A program made the translations under genes and the position numbers. From contig NZ_VIUE01000016.1 of assembly GCF_007828215.1 (NCBI RefSeq), positions 62,001 through 126,000 on the forward strand: 64,000 nt of DNA. Direction: 5' to 3'. The DNA is from Pseudomonas sp. SJZ074 (lineage in GTDB: Bacteria; Pseudomonadota; Gammaproteobacteria; Pseudomonadales; Pseudomonadaceae). The notes beneath the pieces are model-generated. The model ran no database searches, was not told the origin of the DNA, and worked only from the letters and a program-made list of their open reading frames with translations. Positions 35,107 through 43,703 of this stretch are shown here, piece after piece (position 1 is the stretch's first letter; each line of letters opens with the position of its first letter).

Positions 35107-36347
35107 GGCTGCTCGTTCTCCATCTGGACGTCTTGCAGCAACACGGCAAAATCCTTGAGGGTCTGTTCATCCACTGCGTTACCATAGGCGTCCTGCCAGG
35201 CCCGGCTGAACAGTTCCTGTGGGCTCAGTTGATCCAGTTCGATCAAGGCTGTGTCGTCATCGGCACCCGTTGCATTGCCGCGGCCGGCGTATTCGGCGGC
35301 GATCAGCACCAGTCTCACAGCCTTGCCCTGCAGTGCGGTTTCCACCTGGTTGCGCAGGTCCGGCTGGGGCTCGTCGAGACGCACCCGCACTTCCAGCCAG
35401 GGTTGCCGCTGGACGTCGGCCAGCAGGTCGATGTCCGGCAGTTCCTTGAGTTGTCCGAGGATCTCGGCCAGCGGCGCCGGGCCCAGGCGCTGCAGGTTGA
35501 CGGCCCGGGGAATCAGTCGTGGCTCGACCTTGACCAGGGTGTCGCCGTCCAGGGTGACGTCGAGGATCTGATGCCGATAACCGATTTCCGAGAACGACAG
35601 GGGAATCGGAGAGCCGCTGTAGCGAATGCGTTCTTCGCCGTTGACCTTTTGCGGCTTGTGCAGGTGGCCTAGGGCGACGTAACTGATGCTCGGACCGAAG
35701 AGACTGGCGGGCAGGGCTTCGGCATTGCCGATGATCAGGCTGCGCTCCGAGTCCTCGGATACCGAACCGCCGGCCATGTGCGCATGGCTGATGGCGATCA
35801 ATGCCTGACCCTTCTTGCGCTTGCCGTTGGCGGCGGCGATCAGCCATTCGTGGACCTGGCCGATGCCCCGCAGGTAGTCATCGCCCAGTTGCGCGCCGGT
35901 TACTTCGGCGGGACGCAGGAACGGCAGGGCCAGGCACCAGGCCCTGGTCTTGCCCTTGGCGTCGGGCAACGGCAGCAGCAGGCGTTCGACGTCCAGTTGT
36001 CCGTCGTCCAGCCACAACACTCGGCCGAGGGCGTGGGTACGCAGCCGTCGCATCAGCGGCGCGGGCAACTCGATCCGCGAACCGGAGTCGTGGTTGCCGG
36101 CGATCATCACGATGGTCAGGTTGGGATGCTGTTCGTGGGCGCTGACGATGAAATCGTACAGCCGCTCCTGGGCTTTGACCGGTGGATTGACCGTGTCGAA
36201 GATATCACCGGCGATCAGCAGCGCATCGGGCTTCTCGCTGGTCAATTGGCGCAGCAGCCACTCGAGGAAGCACGCGTGCTCGAAATCGCGTTCCTGGCCG
36301 TGCAGGTTTTGCCCCAGGTGCCAGTCAGAGGTGTGGAACAGACGCAA
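35103..36347 (-). CDS. sbcD: Exonuclease SbcCD, subunit D (SbcD/Mre11-like nuclease)
   Basis: A 414-residue metallophosphoesterase and catalytic partner of SbcC. Metal-binding motifs are in order: DWHLG (Asp8, His10), IAGDIFDT, MIAGNHDSGSR, ISHAHMAGG and ALGHLHKPQ. The C-terminal third forms the capping and SbcC-binding region. It is first in a two-gene operon and overlaps sbcC by four bases. No unusual start: the ATG at 36347 begins MRLFHTSDWHLGQ as in the family. The many palindromic REPINs around are potential substrates of this enzyme in vivo, which is a general expectation. Confidence 0.96.
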   Translation of the reverse strand: MRLFHTSDWHLGQNLHGQERDFEHACFLEWLLRQLTSEKPDALLIAGDIFDTVNPPVKAQERLYDFIVSAHEQHPNLTIVMIAGNHDSGSRIELPAPLMRRLRTHALGRVLWLDDGQLDVERLLLPLPDAKGKTRAWCLALPFLRPAEVTGAQLGDDYLRGIGQVHEWLIAAANGKRKKGQALIAISHAHMAGGSVSEDSERSLIIGNAEALPASLFGPSISYVALGHLHKPQKVNGEERIRYSGSPIPLSFSEIGYRHQILDVTLDGDTLVKVEPRLIPRAVNLQRLGPAPLAEILGQLKELPDIDLLADVQRQPWLEVRVRLDEPQPDLRNQVETALQGKAVRLVLIAAEYAGRGNATGADDDTALIELDQLSPQELFSRAWQDAYGNAVDEQTLKDFAVLLQDVQMENEQP

Positions 36348-36446
36348 GGCAAACTCCAGAAAACAGATGATGGCCGCGGGTGAAGAGGGCGGCTGGAAAA
36401 GTGCAGAGTTTACTGGGAAACCAGGCAGAGAACTTGTTCAACTTCC

Positions 36447-36538
36447 TGTGGCGAGGGCGCTTGCTCCCGCTGGGCTGCGCAGCAGCCCCAAGAACAGGGC
36501 CGCTGCGCGCTCCAGCGGGAGCAAGCTCCCTCGCCACA
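36447..36538. repeat. Palindromic element, GTGGCGAGGG family
   Basis: TGTGGCGAGGG...GCTTGCTCCCGCTGGGCTGCGC at the left is mirrored by GCGGGAGCAAGCTCCCTCGCCACA at the right around a ~30-bp centre, forming a large imperfect hairpin. It sits in the 202-bp gap between sbcD and the end of the bat operon. Confidence 0.7.
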
Positions 36539-36549
36539 AAGGCCGGGGG

Positions 36550-38187
36550 TTATTTGGGGTAGAGCGGCGGTAGTCCACTGTCGCCCAACGGATCCTGGGA
36601 GCGTTCGGCGGCGGGAATGGCCCGAATGGCGCGCCACAGGTCTTCGCCTTGCCAGTGCTGGCCGGTTTCGCTGTAGAGCGCGCCGTTGAGACCATCCAGG
36701 GCGTCGGACAGCGGCACGAAGCGCGCCGCCATGTCGGCCAGGGTTTCCGGCTGCTGGCGGGCCCAGGCGTCGAGTGCCTGGCGGGTGGCGTGGGGGTCGT
36801 TGGCCAGGCAGGTACGCTTGAGGTCGTCCAGCAGGGTGCGGGGGCTCGGTCCGACCTGTGCCGCGCGCAGGATCGCCGGCTGCGAGCGGGCGCGCCACCA
36901 CAGGCCGAAGCCGAGCAGTGTGGTGCAGGCCAGGAGGAACGAGCTCAATTGCCAGTACCACAGGGTTTCGTTGTCGACGGTGGTCACGATCTGCGGCGTG
37001 CCCGTTGGCGTATCCACCATCAGACTCGGGTTGTTCGCCACTTGCAGGGTTCGCGCCGGGAGGCTGGTGCGGTCCAGATGATTCTCCAGGGTGTTCCACC
37101 AGATCACTTCCACTGGCGGCAGCTCGATGGTGCCGCTGCGGTTCGGCACCAGCGCCTCGCGATCCTCACGGCTGCCCACCAGCCCGCGTTCGCTGCTGCG
37201 ACTGCTCAGCACCGGCTGGTCGGGATAGCGCCGCAGGCCATTGATTTCCGTGGCCGGCAGGGGGGGCAGTTGGGCACTGGCGAGGCCTTCGGCTTCAAGG
37301 GTCAGGCTGCGGGTCAGGGAATCGCCGACCTGGCTGTGAGTCGGTTCCGGGCTCCAGCTCTCGCTCAAGGACAGGCTGCGTGCCGGTAGCCAGGGGACAT
37401 CGGCCGGGTAGCTGGCCGGCTTGGGATCGACAGTCAGCAGTAGTTGTGTCGAGCTGACGTGCATCAACTGGCCGGGCTTTGGCCCCGACGGTGCCGCGTC
37501 CTGGGCGACTGGCTCGACCAGGGTGGCGCTGAATGTCTGGGCCGGGATCGTCAGTTCGCCGCTACGTTGCGGATAGATGCCGTAACGCAGTTCGATCACG
37601 CCGTGACGCACGTCATTGATGACTTTTTCATAGGTGCGGGATTCGCCCAACTGTTCGGTGCGCGCATCGGGAATATGCAGGGGCGTGAGGCTGCTGTCGT
37701 CGTACAGCGATACCGAATGGTAGATGCGCAGGGTCAGGATCGCCTGGGCCTGTACATACACATGGCTCTGGTCGAGGCTGGCCTCGATGAATATCGGTGC
37801 CAGGGCCCCGGCTGTATTGCGGGTTTCGCTCTCGATCACTTGCAGGGCAATCGGCTGGCTGGCCACTTCGCCCAGATGCACGGCGGGGATGACCACGGTG
37901 CCGCTCTGGCGTGGCAGCAGGGTGACAATCCAGCGTGTAGTGGCGCGGTTTTCGCCGTCCAGGGTGGTCAACTGGTTGACCTGGCGGGTGCCGCGCACAT
38001 CGAACAGCGGCTGCAGCGGGCTCAGGTCAGGCTTGCCGAACAGCGTGGCATCGTTGGATTCCAGGGTCAGCTCCACTGTCTCCCCGGAGTTCAGGCGGCT
38101 GCGATCCACGCTGGCCGTCAACTGCGCAGCCTGGGCGGTGCCGATCCAGAACAGCAAGGCGAGGAGCTGGGCAGTGAAGCGGATCAT
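36550..38187 (-). CDS. batD: BatD family protein (oxygen-tolerance operon)
   Basis: A 545-residue membrane-anchored periplasmic protein. The N-terminal signal (about 1-20, LLALLFWIGTAQAAQL) precedes VDRSRLNSGETVELTLES, the start of the BatD beta-sandwich region. One membrane helix near 410-430 (WYWQLSSFLLACTTLLGFGLWW) is followed by a cytoplasmic tail. BatD is the last gene of moxR-bat operons, whose products help chaperone or assemble envelope proteins and were linked to aerotolerance in Bacteroides. The gene overlaps batB by four bases. Function in Pseudomonas is not established. Confidence 0.85.
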   Translation of the reverse strand: MIRFTAQLLALLFWIGTAQAAQLTASVDRSRLNSGETVELTLESNDATLFGKPDLSPLQPLFDVRGTRQVNQLTTLDGENRATTRWIVTLLPRQSGTVVIPAVHLGEVASQPIALQVIESETRNTAGALAPIFIEASLDQSHVYVQAQAILTLRIYHSVSLYDDSSLTPLHIPDARTEQLGESRTYEKVINDVRHGVIELRYGIYPQRSGELTIPAQTFSATLVEPVAQDAAPSGPKPGQLMHVSSTQLLLTVDPKPASYPADVPWLPARSLSLSESWSPEPTHSQVGDSLTRSLTLEAEGLASAQLPPLPATEINGLRRYPDQPVLSSRSSERGLVGSREDREALVPNRSGTIELPPVEVIWWNTLENHLDRTSLPARTLQVANNPSLMVDTPTGTPQIVTTVDNETLWYWQLSSFLLACTTLLGFGLWWRARSQPAILRAAQVGPSPRTLLDDLKRTCLANDPHATRQALDAWARQQPETLADMAARFVPLSDALDGLNGALYSETGQHWQGEDLWRAIRAIPAAERSQDPLGDSGLPPLYPK

Positions 38188-39917
38188 TGGGTTTTTCCCT
38201 GGGCCTGATGGCTTTGCTGTTCATACCAGAATTTTCGCCTGAGCAATTCTCCCGGATTGTCCGGGATCTGGCGCAGCCATTGCTCCAGCGCCTGGTGCTG
38301 TTCTTCTTCGTTGCGCTGGCCGGCGGCGGGGCGCAACGGTGGGGTGGTGATCTGTTCGTCGGGCAACTCGCTGCCTGGTACGTCCTGGGCTCCCGTCGCA
38401 GGCTTCTGGGACGCCTGGTTTTCATCCTGCGCCGTGGTGGCCTCGGCAGGAGCCGATTCGGTCTGCGCAGCCTGGGGCGGGGTGCCGGCGTTTGGCGATT
38501 GCTCGGCGGGGCCAGGTGTCTCGTTTTCGGCTGGCTTGGGTTCATCCGGTGGCGCTGCCTGTTCCTTCAACAGGCTTTCCACCAGGGCCTTGTTGGTTTG
38601 TGCCGGGCGCAGGTCCGGTTGCAATTCCAGGGCCTGCTCATACGCATCCAATGCGGCCTCCAGTTCGCCACTCTTGGCCAACGCGTTGCCCCGATTGTAA
38701 TGCGCACGGGCGTCGTTGCCTTCGGCAAAGCGTCGGGCGGCCTCGCCATAGGCGCCGGCCTCATACAAGGCGACCCCTTGCCATTGGCTGTCCTCAAAGT
38801 GCTCGGCCGCCTCGGCCGGGCGTTTCTGCTGGAGCAGGTGCAAGCCCTGCTGGTCGGGGCGCAACCACAGGTCCTCGAATTCAAAGGCATGGCCGGTCTG
38901 TGGCAAGGCGAACAGCAACGGCAGGCAGAACAACCAGCCGCGACGCCCGGCGCAGGCGGCCAGCAGCAACAGCGGCAGCAGCAACCAATAGCCCTGGTCG
39001 GCCCAGGTGTCCAGGCGCAGGGTCTGGCCGTCGCTGCGCAGGTGGCGCGGGCCAGCCAGCAGACCCAGGCCTTTCAGGTCGCTGTCGTCCAGGCGCGCCG
39101 GGCGATACCGACCGTCCAACTCATTGGCGAAGGATTTGAGGCTCGGGCTGTCCAGGCGCGGCAGCAGGATCGCACCCTGGTCATCCTTGAGGTAACTGCC
39201 GTCGTTCTGCGCCACAGGCGCGCCTTCCCGGGTGCCGATGCCCAGCATCAACAAACGCGTGGCGGAACCTCCAAGCACCTGGTGGATGCCTTGGCGTTCC
39301 TGCTCGTTCAACGATGAACCGATCCACAGGATCCGACCGTGACCCAGCCCGCCCTGATCCAGCAGGGCCATGGCCTTGTTGATCGCCAGATCGGCGCGAT
39401 GGCCACTTTGCGGCATGATCGAGGGCGCCAGGGCTTCGAGCAGGTTGGCGCTGGTGGACAGGTCGTCGGACAGCGGCACCAGGGTATGGGCACTGCCGGC
39501 ATAGACAATGATCGCCGTCTGCGCATCGCTGCGGTTATGCAACAGGTCCAGCAGCTTGCGCCGAGCCTGCTCCAGGCGCGTAGGCGGAACGTCGGTGGCG
39601 AGCATCTCCGGAGTCAGTTCCAGCACCACCACCAACGGGTCGGCGGGTTTCTGACTGGTCTGTTCGACCCGCGCCCAGCTTGGCCCCAGCAATGCCAGCA
39701 CCATCAGCAACCAGCCCAGGCCCAGGGCGATCCAGGGCAGCCGGCTTTCCCGGCCGCTGCCGCCACTGAGCAGCACGGCGTGGAACGCCGGGGGCAGGAT
39801 CATCTGCCAGCGGCCCACGCGTTTCTGCCGATGCCACAGTTGCCAGAGCAACCAGCCCAGCAGGGGCAGCAGCAACACGAACGCGGGGCGCAGCCAGTGC
39901 GGCCAGAGAGCGCTCAT
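38184..39917 (-). CDS. batB: BatB/BatC-type fusion: VWA domain plus TPR region
   Basis: A 577-residue inner-membrane protein. Two N-terminal helices (about 8-25 and 50-75) are followed by a von Willebrand A domain (about 95-280), another membrane segment near 305-345, then TPR repeats (about 385-455, with RAHYNRGNALAKSGELEAALDAYEQALELQPD). A low-complexity Pro/Glu/Ala/Gln-rich tail follows. It therefore fuses BatB and BatC functions. The metal site normally DxSxS reads ELTPE, so metal binding is doubtful. The start at 39917 was chosen because it forms an ATGA overlap with batA; the frame extends to 40079. It is in the middle of a six-gene operon. Confidence 0.88.
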   Translation of the reverse strand: MSALWPHWLRPAFVLLLPLLGWLLWQLWHRQKRVGRWQMILPPAFHAVLLSGGSGRESRLPWIALGLGWLLMVLALLGPSWARVEQTSQKPADPLVVVLELTPEMLATDVPPTRLEQARRKLLDLLHNRSDAQTAIIVYAGSAHTLVPLSDDLSTSANLLEALAPSIMPQSGHRADLAINKAMALLDQGGLGHGRILWIGSSLNEQERQGIHQVLGGSATRLLMLGIGTREGAPVAQNDGSYLKDDQGAILLPRLDSPSLKSFANELDGRYRPARLDDSDLKGLGLLAGPRHLRSDGQTLRLDTWADQGYWLLLPLLLLAACAGRRGWLFCLPLLFALPQTGHAFEFEDLWLRPDQQGLHLLQQKRPAEAAEHFEDSQWQGVALYEAGAYGEAARRFAEGNDARAHYNRGNALAKSGELEAALDAYEQALELQPDLRPAQTNKALVESLLKEQAAPPDEPKPAENETPGPAEQSPNAGTPPQAAQTESAPAEATTAQDENQASQKPATGAQDVPGSELPDEQITTPPLRPAAGQRNEEEQHQALEQWLRQIPDNPGELLRRKFWYEQQSHQAQGKTQ

Positions 39918-40993
39918 CGACGCCTCCGCAAACGCAGGCGCTTGAGACGTTGGCGCCATTCGGCGTGGTGGGCCGGTTGGAACAGCGGTTGGCTGAACAG
40001 CCGTTGCAACGGATTGTCCGGCCAGCGTTCCCGGGCCACCAGTAACATGCTCAACAACAGCGCAACGGCCAGCGGCCAATGATAGAGCGCCTGGGCGGGC
40101 CGGGCCTGGGTCGGTTGCTGGGTCACCGGTTCGAGCTGGTCGAGGGTGGTCTTGATCGCCAGCAATTGCTCGCCGTCCTGGGCGCGAAAGTAGCGGCCGC
40201 CCGTGGCCTGGGCGATATCCTTGAGTGTCGGCTCGTCAAGGTCCAGGCTCGGATTGACGCCGAGAAAACCCGCAGTGCCGCTTTGTTCCGGATCGGCACC
40301 GATGCCGATGGGGTAGATTTTCACGCCTTCGTCGGCAGCCAGCCGGGCGGCGGTCAGCGGATCGATCTCGCCACCGTTGTTGGCGCCGTCGGTAACCAGG
40401 ATCAGCACGCGGCTGTGGGCCGGGCGCTGACGCAGGCGCTTGAGGGCCAGGCCGATAGCGTCGCCGATGGCGGTATTCTTGCCGGCGATGCCGATGCGCG
40501 CTTCGTCGAGCCAGCGCCGTACCGTGCGCCGGTCGAACGTCAGCGGCGCCTGCAGATAAGCCTGGCTACCGAACAGGATCAAGCCGACCCGGTCGCCTTC
40601 GCGGCTTTCGAGAAAGTCCCCGAGCATGTGCTGGACCAGCGCCAGGCGGCTGACTTCTTCGTCCTTCCACTGCATGTCGGGAAAGTCCATGGAGCCCGAG
40701 ACATCCACCGCCACCAGCAGGTCACGGCCACTGGCGGCAATCGGCAGCGGCTCCCCCAGCCATTGCGGGCGGCCGGCGGCAATCAGCAACAGCAGCCAGA
40801 GCAGGATGAAGGGCGCCTGTTGCCGCCAGCTTGGCAGGTGGGTCCGGGCTCGACGCCCGACGAGGCCTTCCAGATCCTCCAGGAAACTGACCTTGAGCAT
40901 CGACTCGCCGCTGTCGGCCGCCGGCAACACCAGGCGCATCAGCCAGGGCAGCGGCAACAAAGCAAAGATCCACGGCCAGGCGAACTCAAACAT
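39914..40993 (-). CDS. batA: BatA-type VWA-domain membrane protein
   Basis: A 359-residue inner-membrane protein with helices near 5-22, 55-72 and 305-325 and a VWA domain between. The MIDAS motif is intact: VAVDVSGSMDF (DxSxS), with the Thr and Asp of NTAIGDAIG and LVTDGANNGGEID. It binds divalent metal and is expected to work with MoxR. The start at 40993 (MFEFAWPWIFALLPLPWL) matches the family; an ATG 21 bases upstream is possible. It overlaps the DUF4381 gene by eight bases upstream and batB by four downstream. Confidence 0.92.
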   Translation of the reverse strand: MFEFAWPWIFALLPLPWLMRLVLPAADSGESMLKVSFLEDLEGLVGRRARTHLPSWRQQAPFILLWLLLLIAAGRPQWLGEPLPIAASGRDLLVAVDVSGSMDFPDMQWKDEEVSRLALVQHMLGDFLESREGDRVGLILFGSQAYLQAPLTFDRRTVRRWLDEARIGIAGKNTAIGDAIGLALKRLRQRPAHSRVLILVTDGANNGGEIDPLTAARLAADEGVKIYPIGIGADPEQSGTAGFLGVNPSLDLDEPTLKDIAQATGGRYFRAQDGEQLLAIKTTLDQLEPVTQQPTQARPAQALYHWPLAVALLLSMLLVARERWPDNPLQRLFSQPLFQPAHHAEWRQRLKRLRLRRRR

Positions 40994-41480
40994 GCTTGCG
41001 AATCCAGATTTCAACGGCTTGGGTCAGGCCGGCGATGGCTTTGTCATCCAGCTTGCATTCGGGTTTGTAGGCACCTTCGACCAACACCATCCAGCGGGTC
41101 AGGCCGGCCGCCGGGCAGCGGTTATCCAGGAAGGCCAGCCACTTGCGCCCATTGAGGGTGTGGCTCTGGCTATAGGGATAGTGGTTGCGGCATAGGCGCT
41201 TGAGCAGCCCGTTGAGCTGCTGCAGCCAGGCACCCGCCGGCGCGCCGTCATAGGGTTTGGGCAGCAGCGCGAGTTCGGCCAGGGCGGCCAGGCGCACCGG
41301 GTCCAGGGGCTGCTCGGCGCGGGCGGCGGTGCGCTTGGCGGGAAGGAACCGGCGCAGGTGCCACATGCCCAGGCCCAAGAGCGGCAACAGCACCAGCAGC
41401 AGCCACCAGCCGGGCGCGGGGGGCCAGAAACCAACGGGAGGGGGCGCTATCAGTGGCTGCAACTGATCGAGACTGCTCAT
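40986..41480 (-). CDS. DUF4381 domain-containing membrane protein
   Basis: A 164-residue protein with one membrane helix (about 25-42, WWLLLVLLPLLGLGMW) and a cytoplasmic helical tail with RWMVLVEGAYKPECKLDDKAIAGL, features of the DUF4381 family found in bat operons. The start at 41480 overlaps the DUF58 stop (ATGA); a frame extending to 41756 runs inside the DUF58 gene and was discarded. Function unknown; position implies a partner of the MoxR/VWA module. Confidence 0.82.
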   Translation of the reverse strand: MSSLDQLQPLIAPPPVGFWPPAPGWWLLLVLLPLLGLGMWHLRRFLPAKRTAARAEQPLDPVRLAALAELALLPKPYDGAPAGAWLQQLNGLLKRLCRNHYPYSQSHTLNGRKWLAFLDNRCPAAGLTRWMVLVEGAYKPECKLDDKAIAGLTQAVEIWIRKHV

Positions 41481-42421
41481 CGGCTTTTCCCCGCGCGGCC
41501 GGGATTCAGGTAATCGCGCAGTTGTTCCACCATGTCGCCCTGGGTGCTGAGGGGCAGCATCAGGATTCGCAGCTTCTGCGCCAGCCACTCCCAGCGCGCC
41601 TGGCGTGCCTCGGCCTGGGCCCGATAGGCCTGGCGCAGTTCGACGTTCAACGTGTCGAGCTCCAACTGCGCGCCGCGCTGGGAGAAGCGCAGCAATCCGG
41701 CAGCGGGGAGGGCGTGGTCCAGTGGGTCCGACAGCGGTAGCAGCAACAGGTCGCAATGCCGGGACAGCAGGCTCAACTGCTGCTCGGCGCTGTCGGACAG
41801 GGCACGCTCGTCGCAGATGACAATGACCAGGCTGCCGGGGCGCAGCACCTCGCGGCCCCGACGCAGGGCAACGCCGAATGAATCGCGGTCCGGATCGCTT
41901 TCGGTGTGCAGCGACTGATTGACCCGCACCAGGCGATTGAGCAATTGCAACAGGCTCTGCTTGCTGCGCCGTGGCTTGACCTCGTAATGGCTGTTGTTGC
42001 CGAACACCAGCCCGCCCACCCGGTCGTTATGCCCCAGCGCGGCCCAGCCGATGAGGCTGGCGGCCTGGGCGGCAAGCACCGACTTGAACACCTGCCCCGA
42101 GCCGAAGAACAGGCGATGGCTCTGCTCGATCATGATGAAGATCGGCCGTTCGCGTTCTTCATGGAACAGTTTGGTGTGGGGTTCCTGGGTCCGCGCGGTG
42201 ACGCGCCAGTCGATGGTGCGCACATCGTCGCCGGCCTGGTAGACCCGCACCTGATCGAAGTCGACCCCGCGCCCGCGCAGCTTGGAGTGGTGCAGGCCGA
42301 TCAGCGGGCTGCGCTGGCCCGGCGTCGAGAACAATTGCACTTCGCGCACGCGATGGCGCATCTCGATCAGCTCCGAAAGACTGACGCGGATGCCCGGTGT
42401 GGGCGCCAGTGGGTTATTCAT
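41477..42421 (-). CDS. DUF58 domain-containing protein (bat operon)
   Basis: A 314-residue soluble protein. The DUF58 signature is visible as QAGDDVRTIDWRVTARTQEPHTKLFHEERERPIFIMIEQS, followed by a degenerate VWA-like C-terminal part. DUF58 genes almost always follow moxR and precede VWA genes, as here, and may deliver clients or anchor MoxR. It ends with an ATGA overlap with DUF4381 and starts nine bases after the moxR stop. Confidence 0.92.
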   Translation of the reverse strand: MNNPLAPTPGIRVSLSELIEMRHRVREVQLFSTPGQRSPLIGLHHSKLRGRGVDFDQVRVYQAGDDVRTIDWRVTARTQEPHTKLFHEERERPIFIMIEQSHRLFFGSGQVFKSVLAAQAASLIGWAALGHNDRVGGLVFGNNSHYEVKPRRSKQSLLQLLNRLVRVNQSLHTESDPDRDSFGVALRRGREVLRPGSLVIVICDERALSDSAEQQLSLLSRHCDLLLLPLSDPLDHALPAAGLLRFSQRGAQLELDTLNVELRQAYRAQAEARQARWEWLAQKLRILMLPLSTQGDMVEQLRDYLNPGRAGKSR

Positions 42422-42430
42422 GACTCATGC

Positions 42431-43390
42431 TCAAGCGACAGCGACGACGTCGAGGATCCGCTGCACGACCCGATCCTGATCGATGCCCGCGGCTTCCGCT
42501 TCGAACGACAGGATGATGCGATGGCGCAACACGTCGAACAGCACGGCCTGGATGTCCTCCGGACTGACGAAGTCCCGTCCGGCGAGCCAGGCGTGGGCGC
42601 GGGCGCAGCGGTCCAGGGCAATTGAACCCCGCGGGCTGGCGCCGTAGGCGATCCACTCGGCCAACTCCGGGTCGAACTTGGCCGGGGTGCGGGTCGCCAT
42701 GACCAGTTGCACCAGGTATTCCTCCACGGCATCGGCCATGTACAAACCGAGAATTTCCTTGCGGGCGGAGAAGATCGCCTGCTGGCTCACCCGCCGCTCC
42801 GGCGTGGTTTCACCGTGCAGTGCTTCGCCCCGGGCCTGTTGCAGGATGCGGCGTTCCACCGCGGCATCCGGGAAGCCGATCTTGACGTGCATCAGGAACC
42901 GGTCGAGCTGGGCTTCGGGCAACGGATAGGTGCCTTCCTGCTCGATCGGGTTCTGCGTGGCCATGACCAGGAACAGCGGCGACAGCTCATAGGTACTACG
43001 TCCGACGCTGACCTGCCGCTCGGCCATCGCTTCGAGCAAGGCCGACTGGACCTTGGCCGGGGCACGGTTGATTTCGTCCGCCAACACCAGGTTGTGGAAG
43101 ATCGGGCCCTGTTGGAACACGAAGCTGCCGGTTTCCGGGCGGTAGATTTCCGTGCCGGTGATGTCGGCGGGCAGCAGGTCAGGGGTGAACTGGATGCGGT
43201 GGAACTGCGCCTCGACGCCTTCGGCCAACTCTTTGATGGCCTTGGTTTTGGCCAGGCCCGGCGCGCCCTCCACCAACATATGGCCATCAGCGAGCAGGGC
43301 GATGAGCAGGCGCTCGATGAGTTTTTCCTGGCCGAGGATCTGCGTTGAAAGAAAGGTTCGCAGCGCAAGCAGCGCTTCACGATGTTCCAT
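42431..43390 (-). CDS. MoxR-family AAA+ ATPase
   Basis: A 319-residue cytoplasmic AAA+ ATPase and first gene of the bat operon. Walker A is GAPGLAKTKAIKEL (about 40-53), Walker B is LVLADEINRAPAKVQSALLEAMAERQV, sensor 1 is LVMATQNPIEQEGTYPLPEAQLDRF and a sensor-2 Arg is near GASPRGSI. MoxR enzymes act as chaperone-like ATPases, usually with VWA-domain partners, exactly those encoded downstream. The start (MEHREALLALRTFLSTQILGQ) fits the family. Confidence 0.95.
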   Translation of the reverse strand: MEHREALLALRTFLSTQILGQEKLIERLLIALLADGHMLVEGAPGLAKTKAIKELAEGVEAQFHRIQFTPDLLPADITGTEIYRPETGSFVFQQGPIFHNLVLADEINRAPAKVQSALLEAMAERQVSVGRSTYELSPLFLVMATQNPIEQEGTYPLPEAQLDRFLMHVKIGFPDAAVERRILQQARGEALHGETTPERRVSQQAIFSARKEILGLYMADAVEEYLVQLVMATRTPAKFDPELAEWIAYGASPRGSIALDRCARAHAWLAGRDFVSPEDIQAVLFDVLRHRIILSFEAEAAGIDQDRVVQRILDVVAVA

Positions 43391-43581
43391 CGATGACGGT
43401 TCCTGGAAAGGGTGGCCCAGGGCATTCGGATAATGCCGGGGCTGGGGGCGTTACTTTAATGCATGGCGGGGGGTGGCGACTAACGGGATTTTGATTGGCC
43501 GTGTGAATTGTGATCGGCTTGGAAAGATTGTGGGGTGGGTTTGCTTGCCATGAATCCCACCCGGACAGGCGCACTTGCCCC

Positions 43582-43680
43582 GTGGCGAGGGAGCAAGCTC
43601 CCTCGCCACATGGAGCTAATAACAGCCTCAAATATTGGGCTCACCGCAAGTCCTGTGGGAGCGAGCCTGCTCGCGATGAC
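43582..43680. repeat. Second-family hairpin and a REP
   Basis: GTGGCGAGGGAGC and its complement flank AA at 43582-43609, the same design as at 24308. A classical REP follows at 43652-43680 (+). Together they occupy the 313-bp gap between the moxR start and the kguD stop. A promoter for the bat operon should lie in 43391-43500 but I could not pick one. Confidence 0.78.
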
Positions 43681-43703
43681 AACGATGCTGGCAAAAGAAC
43701 AAC

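Noticed and set aside
33550..35187. A 545-codon open frame on the plus strand opposite sbcC
   Set aside because: Leu/Gln-rich reversal of the SbcC coiled coil; no ribosome site or family motif.
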